From NCBI GenBank assembly GCA_024640955.1, contig JAHEDZ010000003.1, forward strand, positions 43,866-107,865: a stretch of DNA of 64,000 bases, read 5' to 3'. The notes under the pieces were generated by a model. That model was not told the origin of the DNA. It made no database searches and saw only the letters and a list, made by a program, of their open reading frames with translations. This DNA is from Oceanospirillaceae bacterium. Its GTDB lineage: Bacteria; Pseudomonadota; Gammaproteobacteria; Pseudomonadales; Balneatricaceae. This document shows, in pieces, positions 20,977 through 29,890 of the stretch. The first letter of the stretch is position 1. The number at the start of each line of letters is the position of its first letter. The position numbers and the translations under genes are program-made.

Positions 20977-21513
20977 TTGTTAAATCGTTCTGCTGAACTA
21001 GCCTTAGACCAGATACATTTCAACCAGTATGTATTTGTGGCACGGGAGCCTGAATCCCGCGCGCTCGCCGAGCGAGGATTGCGAACTTTTACTCACCGAG
21101 AAAACTTGTTTGAACTCGACCACGCGGCTGATATGGATATCTACCACGATCCTGTGCGGCTGGAGATGGAGAAGAGCGTTACGCTCGCTTTCGCTGATGC
21201 GCCGGTTCTGGGCGTCGATCTGACGACATGGGATAAGGTGGACCAGTTAAACTTTAGACTCGTACCCACAAACACGCATATTGGTTGGATTCCAGAGGTT
21301 AGCGTACTGAAACACCTGCGAGTGGTTGATGCCCGTGGTGACAATCGGCTCGAAAATTATTTTGAAATCTGTGGCGACAGGTTGCAAACTAAGGCACCGC
21401 AGAAGTTATTTATGGTAAACATACGTCCCGACATTGCGCTGAGTGATTGTCTGCTTTACTCAGCCTTTGAGACAGAACATGCAAGGGTGCATCTTGAAGA
21501 CAGACCAAAATGA
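20977..21513 (+). CDS. Hypothetical protein upstream of fadD, 178 aa
   Basis: No family recognised. The frame has no in-frame ATG near its 5' end; TTG at 20977 is the first start, and an internal start is possible. The sequence is soluble and acidic, with segments such as TTWDKVDQLNFRLVPTNTHIGWIPE and IRPDIALSDCLLYSAFE. Its 3' end overlaps the predicted start of fadD by 35 bp, so the two are probably co-transcribed. A relation to acyl-CoA ligase function is untested. Confidence 0.6.
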   Translation: MLNRSAELALDQIHFNQYVFVAREPESRALAERGLRTFTHRENLFELDHAADMDIYHDPVRLEMEKSVTLAFADAPVLGVDLTTWDKVDQLNFRLVPTNTHIGWIPEVSVLKHLRVVDARGDNRLENYFEICGDRLQTKAPQKLFMVNIRPDIALSDCLLYSAFETEHARVHLEDRPK

Positions 21514-23146
21514 GCGCGGCTCCTCTCTCCCATCCGACCTCAACCCCGAAGGTTATCAAAACTTAATCGAACTTTTTGATCGCGGCGTGGAGCAATTCAG
21601 TGCCCGACCTGCGGTCACCAGCCTCGGCTGCACATTGAGTTTTGCAGATCTCGATAGGTATAGCCGTGCCTTCGCGACCTATCTTCTGGAGGACGCTAAG
21701 CTTCAGCCTGGCGACCGTGTAGCCCTGCAGCTGCCCAACCTTATTCAGTACCCGGTGCTGGTGTTCGGCGCACTTAGAGCAGGCATCATTCTCGTAAACA
21801 CCAATCCGCTTTACACCCCCGAAGAGATGGCTCGACAGTTTAAAGACAGTGGGGCAAAGCTGGTGGTCATTTACGCGGGTATGGCGCACAAGCTGGAATC
21901 CATCCTGGATCAGACTGACATTGAGAGAGTTTTGGTGACTCAGGTTGGTGATTTTGGGCCAAAACTTCGTGGCACATTTCTCAATTTTGCTGTTCGCTGG
22001 ATAAAGCGGGCAGAGCCGAAATTCAACTTGCCGCGAGTAGCCTGGCTCAAGCCGACACTGGATTCCTATGTCGGGCGCAATGCCCGCTATCCACAGCTAG
22101 GTCTTGGCGATGTTGCGGTGCTGCAATACACCGGCGGTACTACGGGTGTGGCTAAGGGAGCTGTTCTTACCCATGCCAACCTACTAGCCAACATCCTGCA
22201 GGGTCGTGCGGTGATGAGTGTTATGCCAAAAGGCTGGGTGGAACAGGTGATCTCGCCCCTGCCGCTGTACCATATCTACGCCTTTGTAGTATCCCAAATT
22301 ATTGCTGCAGAGGGTGGTCATTCGCTGTTGATTCCCAACCCACGAGACTTAGATGGTTTCGTCAAGACGTTGAAGTCCACACGTATGAGCTGTTTTATCG
22401 GCCTGAACACGCTGTTTGTGGCGCTTTGCCGTCATCCAGAGTTCTCCAAGGTTGATTTCTCTAACTTCAAGGCAACTGTGTCTGGTGGAATGGCGCTCAC
22501 GTCGGCGGCGGCAGATGCTTGGCGTAAAGTGACCGGTCAGGAGATTATCGAAGCTTACGGCCTAACGGAGGCCTCGCCAGCCGTTACCGCCAACGACCCG
22601 TTAAATCCGCAGATAGGTAGTATCGGCAAACCCTTACCCAGCACTGAGGTTGATATTCGCGAGCAGGGCTATCGCTCACTCGGTACTAACGAACCTGGCG
22701 AGCTATGCGTGAAAGGTCCACAGGTTATGCGAGCGTACTGGAATCGACCTGAAGAGACGGCAGCAACCTTTACCGAGGATGGTTGGTTGCGCACCGGCGA
22801 TATCGCCACGATTGACCAAGGCGGTTTGATACACATCGTTGATCGCGCTAAGGATCTAATCATTGTCTCGGGCTTTAATGTCTACCCCAACGAGGTAGAG
22901 GAGGTGGTCGCCTCACACCCTGACGTGGTGGAGTGTGCTGTTATTGGCGAGGCTAATGAGGAGAGTGGCGAGCAAGTCCATCTGTTTGTCGTATCGGCTC
23001 AGCCTGAACTGACAGAGAAGGAGCTGATTGAGCACTGCCGCGCAAATCTGGCCCCCTACAAGTGTCCCAAGCGTGTCAGCTTCCGTGACGAATTGCCGAA
23101 GACTCCAGTGGGCAAGGTGTTACGTCGTGCTCTGAGAGAGGAGTAG
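21479..23146 (+). CDS. fadD: Long-chain-fatty-acid--CoA ligase
   Basis: An AMP-forming acyl-CoA synthetase (about 555 aa) that activates long-chain fatty acids for beta-oxidation or lipid synthesis. ATP-binding P-loop YTGGTTGVAKGAVLTH, the A4-A5 region ISPLPLYHIYAF, IIEAYGLTEASPAV, the adenylate motif DGWLRTGDIATID and the C-terminal catalytic lysine motif KTPVGKVLRR are all present. The open frame runs back to a GTG at 21443, but ATG 21479 is preferred because it removes sequence unlike FadD N-termini; the exact start is uncertain. It overlaps the upstream unknown gene. Confidence 0.93.
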   Translation: MQGCILKTDQNERGSSLPSDLNPEGYQNLIELFDRGVEQFSARPAVTSLGCTLSFADLDRYSRAFATYLLEDAKLQPGDRVALQLPNLIQYPVLVFGALRAGIILVNTNPLYTPEEMARQFKDSGAKLVVIYAGMAHKLESILDQTDIERVLVTQVGDFGPKLRGTFLNFAVRWIKRAEPKFNLPRVAWLKPTLDSYVGRNARYPQLGLGDVAVLQYTGGTTGVAKGAVLTHANLLANILQGRAVMSVMPKGWVEQVISPLPLYHIYAFVVSQIIAAEGGHSLLIPNPRDLDGFVKTLKSTRMSCFIGLNTLFVALCRHPEFSKVDFSNFKATVSGGMALTSAAADAWRKVTGQEIIEAYGLTEASPAVTANDPLNPQIGSIGKPLPSTEVDIREQGYRSLGTNEPGELCVKGPQVMRAYWNRPEETAATFTEDGWLRTGDIATIDQGGLIHIVDRAKDLIIVSGFNVYPNEVEEVVASHPDVVECAVIGEANEESGEQVHLFVVSAQPELTEKELIEHCRANLAPYKCPKRVSFRDELPKTPVGKVLRRALREE

Positions 23147-23202
23147 GGGTTCCAAGGGCGAGATGCTATCATCTCGCTCTATCTTCATTACCGGATACCG
23201 CT

Positions 23203-24096
23203 GTGTTTGCCGCTTTTCTCGCTGCCATCTTCCCAACCGTTGCAATCGCAACCTTGGGCTATCTGATTACCCGCAAAACAGACCTACTGCGTCACGAGGG
23301 GATGCCGATGCTTACCAGTCAGGTAGCACTGCCTGCCCTGGTACTACACTCGCTACTGACCAAGGGGCTTCCGCTGGCACAGATGGGGCAGTTGATGTTC
23401 ACTACTGCCTGCTGTGTAGCGATTGGCGCAATGCTGGTGTGGAGTGGTTGTAAACTGCTTGGAAAGTCTTCGCGCTTCTATATGACATCACTGGTAAATC
23501 CCAACACCGGAAACTTCGGTACGCCGGTGGTATTTGCGCTTTTGGGTGCTGATGCGCTTGCGCCGGCGCTGATTATCTCTGTCACGATAACTCTGAGCCA
23601 CTTTACTCTGGGTATTACGGCGATGTCTGGCGGTTTTGCTTGGCGCAAATTAGCCTCCAACACACCTTTGATAGCACTAACAACCGGAGCTCTGTTGCTC
23701 GGCTTTGACCTGCAACTACCCGCACCGGTAATGGGTTTGTTGGAGATGCTCGGTGGTGTTGCGCTACCGATGCTGTTGTTGTTATTGGGTAGTTCGCTGG
23801 CCAATCTAAATCTGAAGGGGCGCAGGGAGCTGGGCGCAGTGGCCCTGCTATCGCTCTATCGCCCACTTAGCGGGTTCTTAATTGCTTTCATAGTTTCCCG
23901 TTACGCAGGGCTCGACCCGCTCACAAGTCTTGCGCTAATGCTGCAGATGTCTATGCCCGTAGCGGTTATGAGCTATCTGCTTACGCTGCGTTACGGCGGC
24001 CCCTCAGATCGCATCGCTGCGCTAACGATCACGAGTTTGCCGGTGTCGCTGGTAGTCTTGGCGCTGATCTATGCCTATCAGAGCGCTCTGTTCTGA
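23203..24096 (+). CDS. AEC (auxin efflux carrier) family transporter
   Basis: A 297-residue membrane protein with about ten hydrophobic helices throughout. It carries the N-terminal FAAFLAAIFPTVAIATLGYL helix, the mid-protein NTGNFGTPVVFALLG segment typical of AEC permeases, and a C-terminal QMSMPVAVMSYLLTLRYGG segment. AEC carriers export or import small organic acids or amino acids; substrate cannot be assigned. The start is GTG at 23203. It lies 56 bp after fadD and may be co-transcribed. Confidence 0.85.
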   Translation: MFAAFLAAIFPTVAIATLGYLITRKTDLLRHEGMPMLTSQVALPALVLHSLLTKGLPLAQMGQLMFTTACCVAIGAMLVWSGCKLLGKSSRFYMTSLVNPNTGNFGTPVVFALLGADALAPALIISVTITLSHFTLGITAMSGGFAWRKLASNTPLIALTTGALLLGFDLQLPAPVMGLLEMLGGVALPMLLLLLGSSLANLNLKGRRELGAVALLSLYRPLSGFLIAFIVSRYAGLDPLTSLALMLQMSMPVAVMSYLLTLRYGGPSDRIAALTITSLPVSLVVLALIYAYQSALF

Positions 24097-24169
24097 GAGT
24101 ATGTGCTGCTCTTGACTGATAGCCGAGGTTGCTCGCGTCTAACAGCGGAGTGTAGCGCCTTGTCTGGAT

Positions 24170-25081
24170 TTAATTTGCCAGCGCGAGTCGCGCATCAATC
24201 TCCCGCATACGCGAGTGTGAATTGCGCAGAAACGCCTGCGCCGCGTTATAGCGTCCCGCCTTGTCCGCTTTGAATTCCAGATAGGCGCGTGTCAGATTCT
24301 CTTTACGCTGATCGAGCCAGGCTTGCTGTTCGACCATCAACAGTTTTGCCTGATCGGTATCAAGGCGATCAAGGAGCTCGCGGAAACTGATATAGAGTTT
24401 GGCATCAACCACGAAAGCTAATGACATCAGAGCATCGATCTTCTCATCTAGAGAGGCACTTTCTTTGAACTGCGCGTCCATGCCTGCAAGGGTATCGTCT
24501 AACGATGGCAGCCAGTTGAGTTGCTGGCTAACGGTGGTTGGATAGCTCTGCTGGACTATTGTCGAGGTTGTGTCTGAGGGTTCTGCAGCCTCTGTTTCGG
24601 ATCTGTTTGTACCCGAGTCTGCAGCCGCGATATCGGCCTCTTCAGCCGTAGCAGGTTGTTCCGGCCACACCAGAGATTCACTCGCCTCAAGAGGGGGCAG
24701 TTCATCCTCGGTTTTGAGTCGGGTTGGAGCGCTCTGTGTTGAGCGTTCGGCCACCTCTATATCGGACTCTGCTGCTGTATCTGTCTCATTCACCGCCAAA
24801 GGCTCAGTTTCTAGTTGAGAGATTGGTACGGGAGATAGACCAATACTGAGAAGGTTCTGAGTTTCAGTAGCTGATGGAGCAAGCTCAGTATCGCCAGCAA
24901 CTTCCCCTGTAACCTCTTCGGCATTAGAGCGGGCAAGGATTTCTGCTAAAGGCGTGCCGCTACTAGACCCTGTTTTTGGATCAATTCGCAGGTCGCTTTG
25001 TGGAATTGGTAGTGACTGGCAGCCGGCGACCAGCAAGCTGGTTAGAACAAAGGTGCTTTTGATTCTAATTTTAGATGGCAT
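24170..25081 (-). CDS. Putative lipoprotein with acidic low-complexity linker
   Basis: A 303-residue protein with a classic lipobox: a basic N-terminus, a hydrophobic stretch, then LLVAGC with Cys21. Residues about 40-180 are a Glu/Ser/Thr/Ala-rich disordered linker. The C-terminal 120 residues are helical (AQFKESASLDEKIDALMSLA; LVMVEQQAW-like segment with WLDQRKENLTRAYLEF). The last part loosely resembles LprI/DUF1311-type lysozyme-inhibitor modules, but the typical cysteines are absent, so no function is assigned. It is divergent from purE. Confidence 0.75.
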   Translation of the reverse strand: MPSKIRIKSTFVLTSLLVAGCQSLPIPQSDLRIDPKTGSSSGTPLAEILARSNAEEVTGEVAGDTELAPSATETQNLLSIGLSPVPISQLETEPLAVNETDTAAESDIEVAERSTQSAPTRLKTEDELPPLEASESLVWPEQPATAEEADIAAADSGTNRSETEAAEPSDTTSTIVQQSYPTTVSQQLNWLPSLDDTLAGMDAQFKESASLDEKIDALMSLAFVVDAKLYISFRELLDRLDTDQAKLLMVEQQAWLDQRKENLTRAYLEFKADKAGRYNAAQAFLRNSHSRMREIDARLALAN

Positions 25082-25188
25082 CTTGGTCTCTTCGAATGTG
25101 GGTAAACAGTGCCTAGACTCGTCATTGTATAGGAGTTAATCCTCGGATAGCAGATACTTGTTGTTTGGCAGATAATAGGCGGATTCTC

Positions 25189-25197
25189 TGTTATAAT
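25189..25197 (+). promoter_or_regulatory. Extended -10 promoter of purEK
   Basis: TGTTATAAT forms an extended -10 (TG-N-TATAAT), 38 bp upstream of the purE ATG. No good -35 hexamer is present at 16-18 bp, which fits an extended -10 promoter. No PurR-like palindrome was recognised. Confidence 0.5.
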
Positions 25198-25234
25198 CGC
25201 GCGCTTTCTTGTGAGCAGCTCCACGGAGAGAGTA

Positions 25235-25723
25235 ATGAGCGCTAAAGTAGCGATTGTAATGGGTTCTAAATCCGATTGGCCGACCATGCAGGAAGCGGCC
25301 GATATCCTCGATACCCTTGGGGTTAACTACACCGCTGAGGTGGTTTCAGCACACCGTACTCCAGACAAGATGTTTCGCTTCGCCGAAGGCGCTGCGGCTC
25401 TGGGTATTAAGGTAATTATCGCCGGCGCTGGCGGCGCTGCTCACCTACCGGGCATGATCGCTGCTAAGACGCTGGTTCCTGTGCTGGGTGTGCCGGTGCA
25501 GAGTAAAGCGCTCAGCGGGCAGGATAGCCTGCTCTCTATCGTACAGATGCCGCGCGGTATTCCAGTAGGTACTCTGGCTATTGGTGGTGCTGGCGCCTTC
25601 AATGCTGGCTTGCTGTCTGCACAGATGCTGGCAACTGAAGATAGCGATCTTGCCCACCGCCTGGGTGAGTGGCGTGCTGCACAGTCTCAAGCTGTTCTCG
25701 ATAATCCTGATCCAAGAGGTTAA
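25235..25723 (+). CDS. purE: N5-carboxyaminoimidazole ribonucleotide mutase PurE
   Basis: A class I PurE (about 162 aa) that converts N5-CAIR to CAIR in purine biosynthesis. The signature GSKSDWPTM near the N-terminus, SAHRTPDKM and [12 protein letters not shown] are present. The start is set at ATG 25235, preceded by GGAGAGAG, rather than an upstream GTG at 25211 that would add eight unrelated residues. It lies 2 bp before purK, its pathway partner. Confidence 0.97.
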   Translation: MSAKVAIVMGSKSDWPTMQEAADILDTLGVNYTAEVVSAHRTPDKMFRFAEGAAALGIKVIIAGAGGAAHLPGMIAAKTLVPVLGVPVQSKALSGQDSLLSIVQMPRGIPVGTLAIGGAGAFNAGLLSAQMLATEDSDLAHRLGEWRAAQSQAVLDNPDPRG

Positions 25724-25725
25724 AG

Positions 25726-26793
25726 ATGGAACTGCCGCGTATTGTTGTTGCTGGTAACGGCCAGCTAGGTCAGATGCTGCAGCAGGCAGGTGCGCCTATG
25801 CAGCTGCAGGTTCAACCCATACATCCGATTGGCGATCAGCTCGTTGAGCTGCGTGATGATGATGTTATCAGTGTTGAAATAGAGCATTGGCCGGATAATC
25901 CGGTGGGCGATCAGCTCAAAGGTCATCCTAATTTCCGCAACGCGAGTGCATTGTATGCGGTGATTGATCGTCAGCGACAGAAAAGTCTTCTAGATCGTTT
26001 AGAGGTGCCGACAGCGCCCTGGGTCAATCTAGACTCCAGTAGCGAAGATCCTTCCACTTCACTCGCCTCACTTGGCGAGGCCGCTGTCGTGAAAGCTCGT
26101 ATGGGTGGTTACGATGGCCGCGGTCAATGGCGCTGGAAAGTCGGCGATGATTGCGAGTCCGAGTGGGACGGCAACTGCATCGCTGAAGCGATGATACCGT
26201 TCTCTCATGAGGTATCTCTGGTGGGTGCACGTAATGCCCAAGGCGAGAAGGTGTTCTATCCGCTCACTCGCAACTGGCACCAGGATGGCATACTGCGTGC
26301 TAGCATCACCAATCTCGACAATGATTATTCGCAACAGCAAGACGCACAGAGCTGGCTCGGTCGTATTATGGATGATCAAGAGTACATCGGTGTAATGGCG
26401 ATGGAGTGCTTCGTGGTTGAAGGAAAGCTGTTAGTCAATGAACTGGCGCCCCGCGTGCACAACTCTGGCCACTGGAGCCAAGAGGGTGCCACGATCAGCC
26501 AATTTGAGCTGCATCTGCGTGCACTCGCTGGCCTACCATTGATTCAGCCTGAACTTCGTGGTGAAGCACTGATGTACAACCTGCTGGGTCGTGACTGGAA
26601 ACCTGAGTGGTTGAACGTCACTGGGCTCAATGTGCACTGGTACGGTAAAGAGATCCGCCCGGGGCGTAAAGTAGGGCATGCGAATATCGTGCGGCCGTCG
26701 CGCACGGCTCTGATCGACTCGCTGGAGCAGTTACGCCCACTTGTCGATAAGAGCGAAGAGCAGGTGATAGACTGGTGCCTGGCTCAGCTTTAA
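25726..26793 (+). CDS. purK: 5-(carboxyamino)imidazole ribonucleotide synthase PurK
   Basis: A 355-residue ATP-grasp enzyme that makes N5-CAIR from AIR, bicarbonate and ATP, feeding PurE. The N-terminal VAGNGQLGQMLQQAG motif, the ATP-grasp segment AVVKARMGGYDGRGQW, and NELAPRVHNSGHWS with metal-binding residues are all visible. Length is normal. It closes the purEK operon, and a hairpin terminator follows 32 bp downstream. Confidence 0.97.
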   Translation: MELPRIVVAGNGQLGQMLQQAGAPMQLQVQPIHPIGDQLVELRDDDVISVEIEHWPDNPVGDQLKGHPNFRNASALYAVIDRQRQKSLLDRLEVPTAPWVNLDSSSEDPSTSLASLGEAAVVKARMGGYDGRGQWRWKVGDDCESEWDGNCIAEAMIPFSHEVSLVGARNAQGEKVFYPLTRNWHQDGILRASITNLDNDYSQQQDAQSWLGRIMDDQEYIGVMAMECFVVEGKLLVNELAPRVHNSGHWSQEGATISQFELHLRALAGLPLIQPELRGEALMYNLLGRDWKPEWLNVTGLNVHWYGKEIRPGRKVGHANIVRPSRTALIDSLEQLRPLVDKSEEQVIDWCLAQL

Positions 26794-26825
26794 GCCTCTC
26801 AGATAGGTAACGCGTTACAAAAAAA

Positions 26826-26847
26826 ACCGCTCAGATGAGCGGTTTTT
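26826..26847. terminator. Bidirectional intrinsic terminator between purK and phasin gene
   Basis: ACCGCTCA (26826-26833) and TGAGCGGT (26836-26843) form an 8-bp perfect stem with a 2-nt spacer. A run of A on the left and T on the right allows termination in both directions, serving the convergent purK and phasin transcripts. Confidence 0.9.
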
Positions 26848-26882
26848 CGGTTTTATGCTTCGCGTTATCTTACAGCAAGCAG

Positions 26883-27308
26883 TTACGCCTTAGGCGCAGC
26901 TGCTTTGCGCGCAGCGCGTGGCTTCTTCTCAGCTGTTGGCATCATTGCTGTGAAGTCAAAGTTGCTCATCTCTGTGAGATAGTCAACTTCAGCCAGGTTG
27001 GCCATTGACTCTTCAAATACAGAAGATAGCTCTTCGCGTGCTGTCGTCAGAGCTGCAATTTCCTGCTCAGCCGCAGCGGTCAATTTAGCTTCCATATCTT
27101 TGTAAAACGCGATTTGCATCTCCACAGCTGACTTCGGCTCAGTTGCACCGGTCAGTGCTTTGAATTGAGTCATTCCTGCGTTGAACATCTCAGTCATGTA
27201 GGCAGACTGAAGTTCGAACAGCTTCTCAGCAGTCTTTTTGTTGATCTCAGCAGCTTTGTTAAACGGAGCCATCTGGTCAGCGAATGTTTTCATCATAGTG
27301 TCGTACAT
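26883..27308 (-). CDS. Phasin family protein (copy 1)
   Basis: A 141-residue phasin (phasin_2-type), expected to coat polyhydroxyalkanoate granules. Long amphipathic helices run from residue 10 to about 115, including EINKKTAEKLFELQSAYMTE; the last 20 residues are Lys/Ala/Pro-rich, a PhaF-like basic tail. The ATG at 27308 has GAGG nine bases upstream. It is a paralog of the phasin at 29891-30247 (shared INKKTAEKL and LQSAYxTE). Its promoter is bracketed by two TGC-GCA dyads, so PhaR-like control is likely. No PHA synthase is in the window. Confidence 0.9.
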   Translation of the reverse strand: MYDTMMKTFADQMAPFNKAAEINKKTAEKLFELQSAYMTEMFNAGMTQFKALTGATEPKSAVEMQIAFYKDMEAKLTAAAEQEIAALTTAREELSSVFEESMANLAEVDYLTEMSNFDFTAMMPTAEKKPRAARKAAAPKA

Positions 27309-27343
27309 GGTTCAAACCTCAGTTTGTAAGTTTAAAAACAATT

Positions 27344-27358
27344 TTGTGCACTGCACAA
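27344..27358. promoter_or_regulatory. PhaR-like operator, phasin 1, proximal site
   Basis: TTGTGCA-C-TGCACAA is a perfect 15-bp dyad located just downstream of the phasin 1 -10 element, at the expected transcription start or early leader. The half-site matches the TGC/GCA dyads bound by PhaR repressors (family knowledge). See the matching sites at 27404, 30271 and 30331. Confidence 0.7.
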
Positions 27359-27367
27359 TATATGTCC

Positions 27368-27396
27368 AATTTAGGCTAGAAGATTGTTAGTGTCAA
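27368..27396 (-). promoter_or_regulatory. Sigma70 promoter of phasin 1
   Basis: Reading the minus strand, -35 is TTGACA (27391-27396), followed by a 17-bp spacer and -10 TAAATT (27368-27373). It is bracketed by the two dyads at 27344-27358 and 27404-27420. Confidence 0.75.
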
Positions 27397-27403
27397 ATGT
27401 TTT

Positions 27404-27420
27404 TTGTTGCAGTGCAGCAA
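27404..27420. promoter_or_regulatory. PhaR-like operator, phasin 1, distal site
   Basis: TTGTTGCA-G-TGCAGCAA is a 17-bp dyad with one mismatched pair, immediately upstream of the -35. Its centre is 61 bp from the proximal site, about six helical turns, so two regulator dimers would lie on the same DNA face. Confidence 0.65.
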
Positions 27421-27539
27421 ATCACCCGACTCAGCCAGAAAGCTCAGCCTGAAAACTAAGTTAGAAAGCTCAGCAAGAATGCTGTTCGAGAATACTGTAT
27501 CCTCTGACCCAATTACCTAAGGCTTAAGGGAACGCAGGG

Positions 27540-28358
27540 TTGGTAACAGACAGGCAGGTTGCGGCAGATGCGCCTATTGGTGTGTTCGATTCAGGCGTCG
27601 GTGGCTTATCAGTGATGCAAGCTATATCGGCCGAGTTGCCACACGAGCAGATCATCTATTTTGCTGATACAGCTTATGCTCCGTATGGGGATCGTTCAGA
27701 TAGCGAAATTGTCGAGCGCTCGTACCGGGTAACTGCTTGGCTGGTAGAGCAGGGTTGTAAAGCAGTGGTAGTTGCGTGCAATACAGCCACTGCGGCAGCG
27801 ATCAACACCCTAAGAGAGCGCTTCAATATCGCAATCATCGGTATCGAACCCGGGCTCAAACCAGCTGTGCAGCGCAGCAAATCTAGACGCGTGGGTGTTC
27901 TCGCAACAACTTATACTGTTCAGTCTGAAAAGTTCAAACGGCTCGTCGAGGCCTTTGCCGCTGATGCACAGCTCTCAATCCAGGCCTGTCCAGGGTTAGT
28001 AGAGGCGCTCGAACAACCGGGTGAGCATGCCGCGCAGCTACAGAGCCTTTTAATTCGTTATCTCGAACCCATGCAGGAGCAGGAGGTCGATACCCTGGTG
28101 CTGGGCTGCACCCACTACTCGTTCTTGCGTGAGGCTATCCAGAGTTATCTCGGAGAGTCGGTTGAGATTCTTGATACACCTAAAGCCGTAGCATTGGAGG
28201 TTCGCAGACAACTAGAGCTGCGTAAACTTTTATCCTTGAACAGTGAAACTTTCTCGTTGCATCGCTATCTAACGACAGGAAGTGATGTGCGGGTGATTTG
28301 TGCCGTTATGCAGTCGCTGATACACAAGAAGATTGAGATTGAACAGATTCAGGAATAG
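27540..28358 (+). CDS. murI: Glutamate racemase
   Basis: A 272-residue cofactor-independent racemase making D-glutamate for peptidoglycan. The two catalytic-cysteine motifs are present, VVACNTATAAA and LGCTHYSFL, together with the N-terminal GVFDSGVGGLSV and the YADTAYAPYG-like segment. The start is TTG at 27540 with AAGGGA upstream; no ATG lies before the conserved core. It lies 4 bp before the HlyU-like gene, so they probably share a transcript. Confidence 0.95.
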   Translation: MVTDRQVAADAPIGVFDSGVGGLSVMQAISAELPHEQIIYFADTAYAPYGDRSDSEIVERSYRVTAWLVEQGCKAVVVACNTATAAAINTLRERFNIAIIGIEPGLKPAVQRSKSRRVGVLATTYTVQSEKFKRLVEAFAADAQLSIQACPGLVEALEQPGEHAAQLQSLLIRYLEPMQEQEVDTLVLGCTHYSFLREAIQSYLGESVEILDTPKAVALEVRRQLELRKLLSLNSETFSLHRYLTTGSDVRVICAVMQSLIHKKIEIEQIQE

Positions 28359-28362
28359 ATGA

Positions 28363-28647
28363 ATGGGATTTTTATCGAGCCTAATGGGGCTTTTTGGTAC
28401 CAAGGATGACGCACCTGCCATAGAGCTTGTTGACTACAAGGGCTTTCAGATACTTGTGGAACCGCGCCATGCCGGTGGGCAGTTTGGCGTCGGTGCTCGG
28501 ATTTTAAAAACTGTCGATGGAGAGCCAAAGGAGCACCGATTTATCCGAGCAGATATGCTGCCATCGCGCGAATCTTGCACAGAAGTGACTCTGAATAAGG
28601 CGAAGATGACGATTGACCAATTAGGTGATCGCCTCTTCAGTGGCTGA
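28363..28647 (+). CDS. HlyU family protein
   Basis: A 94-residue protein of the DUF/HlyU family (GFLSSLMGLFG start, YKGFQILVEPRHAGGQFGVGARI, and HRFIRADMLPSRE). HlyU of Vibrio is described as a virulence regulator, but this family is distinct from the ArsR-type HlyU and its molecular role is unclear. It lies 4 bp downstream of murI. The next gene is convergent. Confidence 0.8.
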   Translation: MGFLSSLMGLFGTKDDAPAIELVDYKGFQILVEPRHAGGQFGVGARILKTVDGEPKEHRFIRADMLPSRESCTEVTLNKAKMTIDQLGDRLFSG

Positions 28648-28674
28648 AATTCAACAAGCCACTCGGGGATTATC

Positions 28675-29649
28675 CTAGCCCGTCTTTTGTCCGCTGGACT
28701 GGTGTTCGTGCTCAGGGAATGGGGTGGAGCTGTGATTCACCATACAGACAGTGTTACGGCCTGAGTGCTTCGCTCGGTAGAGCGCGGCGTCTGCATCGGC
28801 AAGTAGCGAGAGAATACCCTTAGCGTCGTTAACCTCCTCGCCGGAGAAGGTGCGCACTCCTCCACTGACGGTCAGATCTATGGCTAGATCGTTTGCCAGG
28901 AAGGGCGTCTCTTCAATTACTTTGCGAAAGCGCTCAAATAGCTCAAAGCTCTTTTGCGCCTCAATTGGACAGACGACAATAAACTCCTCGCCACCGTAGC
29001 GCCCAACAGTATCGTAGGGCCTAAAGGTGTCCCGGAGGCGGTCAGCGAACTCACGTAAAACGCGATCGCCGACCGGATGGCCATAGGTATCGTTTACCTT
29101 TTTGAAAAAGTCGATATCGAGGATAGCGATCGACAGTTCAGAGTGGTATCGCTGGGCGCGCGCGAGCTCAGATTCGAGCTGTTCAACCACCGCTCCACGA
29201 TTACGCAGGCCAGTCAAATCATCGTGGTTTGCCCGGTAAGCCAGCATGTGGTTTGCAATATTGAGTCTGCGTTGCAGCTCGAGTGTACGTAGCCCCACAC
29301 CGATGCGCGCGCGCAAAACTCCTGAGTTTGTCGGTTTGCTGATAAAGTCGTTGGCACCCGCATCTAGTGCAGTTTGAATGTATTCCGCCTCAGCGTGACC
29401 GGTCACAAGGATAATATACGGCGGGTCGTTGTTCTCATCCTCGCGCAGAGCTTTACAGAGATCGAGCCCGTTAATTTTCGGCATCTCCCAATCGAGCAGC
29501 AGCAGGCGCGGTGCTTCATCAGAATCCTGCATTAATTTCAGGGCCTCTTCGCCATCGGATGCAATAACGGGTTCAAAGCCCCATCCCTCTAGCATCTTCT
29601 GCATAATAAAGCGCAGGGCTAAATCGTCATCTGCTATCAGAGCCTTCAT
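28675..29649 (-). CDS. Response regulator with GGDEF domain (diguanylate cyclase)
   Basis: A 324-residue PleD-like protein: a receiver domain at 1-120 with phospho-acceptor Asp in LLLLDWEMPKING, then a linker and GGDEF domain from about 160. The active-site motif is intact (RYGGEEF), and the inhibitory I-site RxxD (RPYD) sits five residues upstream, so the enzyme should be active and product-inhibited. It should make c-di-GMP in response to phosphorylation. It could supply the LapD receptor encoded about 8 kb away, though this link is inference. No cognate kinase is adjacent. Confidence 0.95.
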   Translation of the reverse strand: MKALIADDDLALRFIMQKMLEGWGFEPVIASDGEEALKLMQDSDEAPRLLLLDWEMPKINGLDLCKALREDENNDPPYIILVTGHAEAEYIQTALDAGANDFISKPTNSGVLRARIGVGLRTLELQRRLNIANHMLAYRANHDDLTGLRNRGAVVEQLESELARAQRYHSELSIAILDIDFFKKVNDTYGHPVGDRVLREFADRLRDTFRPYDTVGRYGGEEFIVVCPIEAQKSFELFERFRKVIEETPFLANDLAIDLTVSGGVRTFSGEEVNDAKGILSLLADADAALYRAKHSGRNTVCMVNHSSTPFPEHEHQSSGQKTG

Positions 29650-29833
29650 TTGGTTTCGTAAATCCTTGTAAGGTTGACAATATATCAGTGCACTTAATCC
29701 TAGCCGGATAATTCAATTTCCGCCATTTGACGGAGACGTTTGTTATCGCTCTGTGCTGTCCCGCACTGACACCACAACTCAACCATTGCACAGGCTGTGC
29801 CAACTATTGGACATTGTTTGAAGCACAGGACAC

Positions 29834-29858
29834 AAAAAAGCCGGCGCAGTTGCCGGCT
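29834..29858 (-). terminator. Intrinsic terminator of phasin 2
   Basis: On the minus strand AGCCGGC (29858-29852) pairs with GCCGGCT (29845-29839), followed by a T-run (plus-strand A's at 29834-29839). It lies about 30 bp after the phasin 2 stop. Confidence 0.9.
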
Positions 29859-29890
29859 CTTCGTGATGTTATAAACGGTGTTGGAAGCGA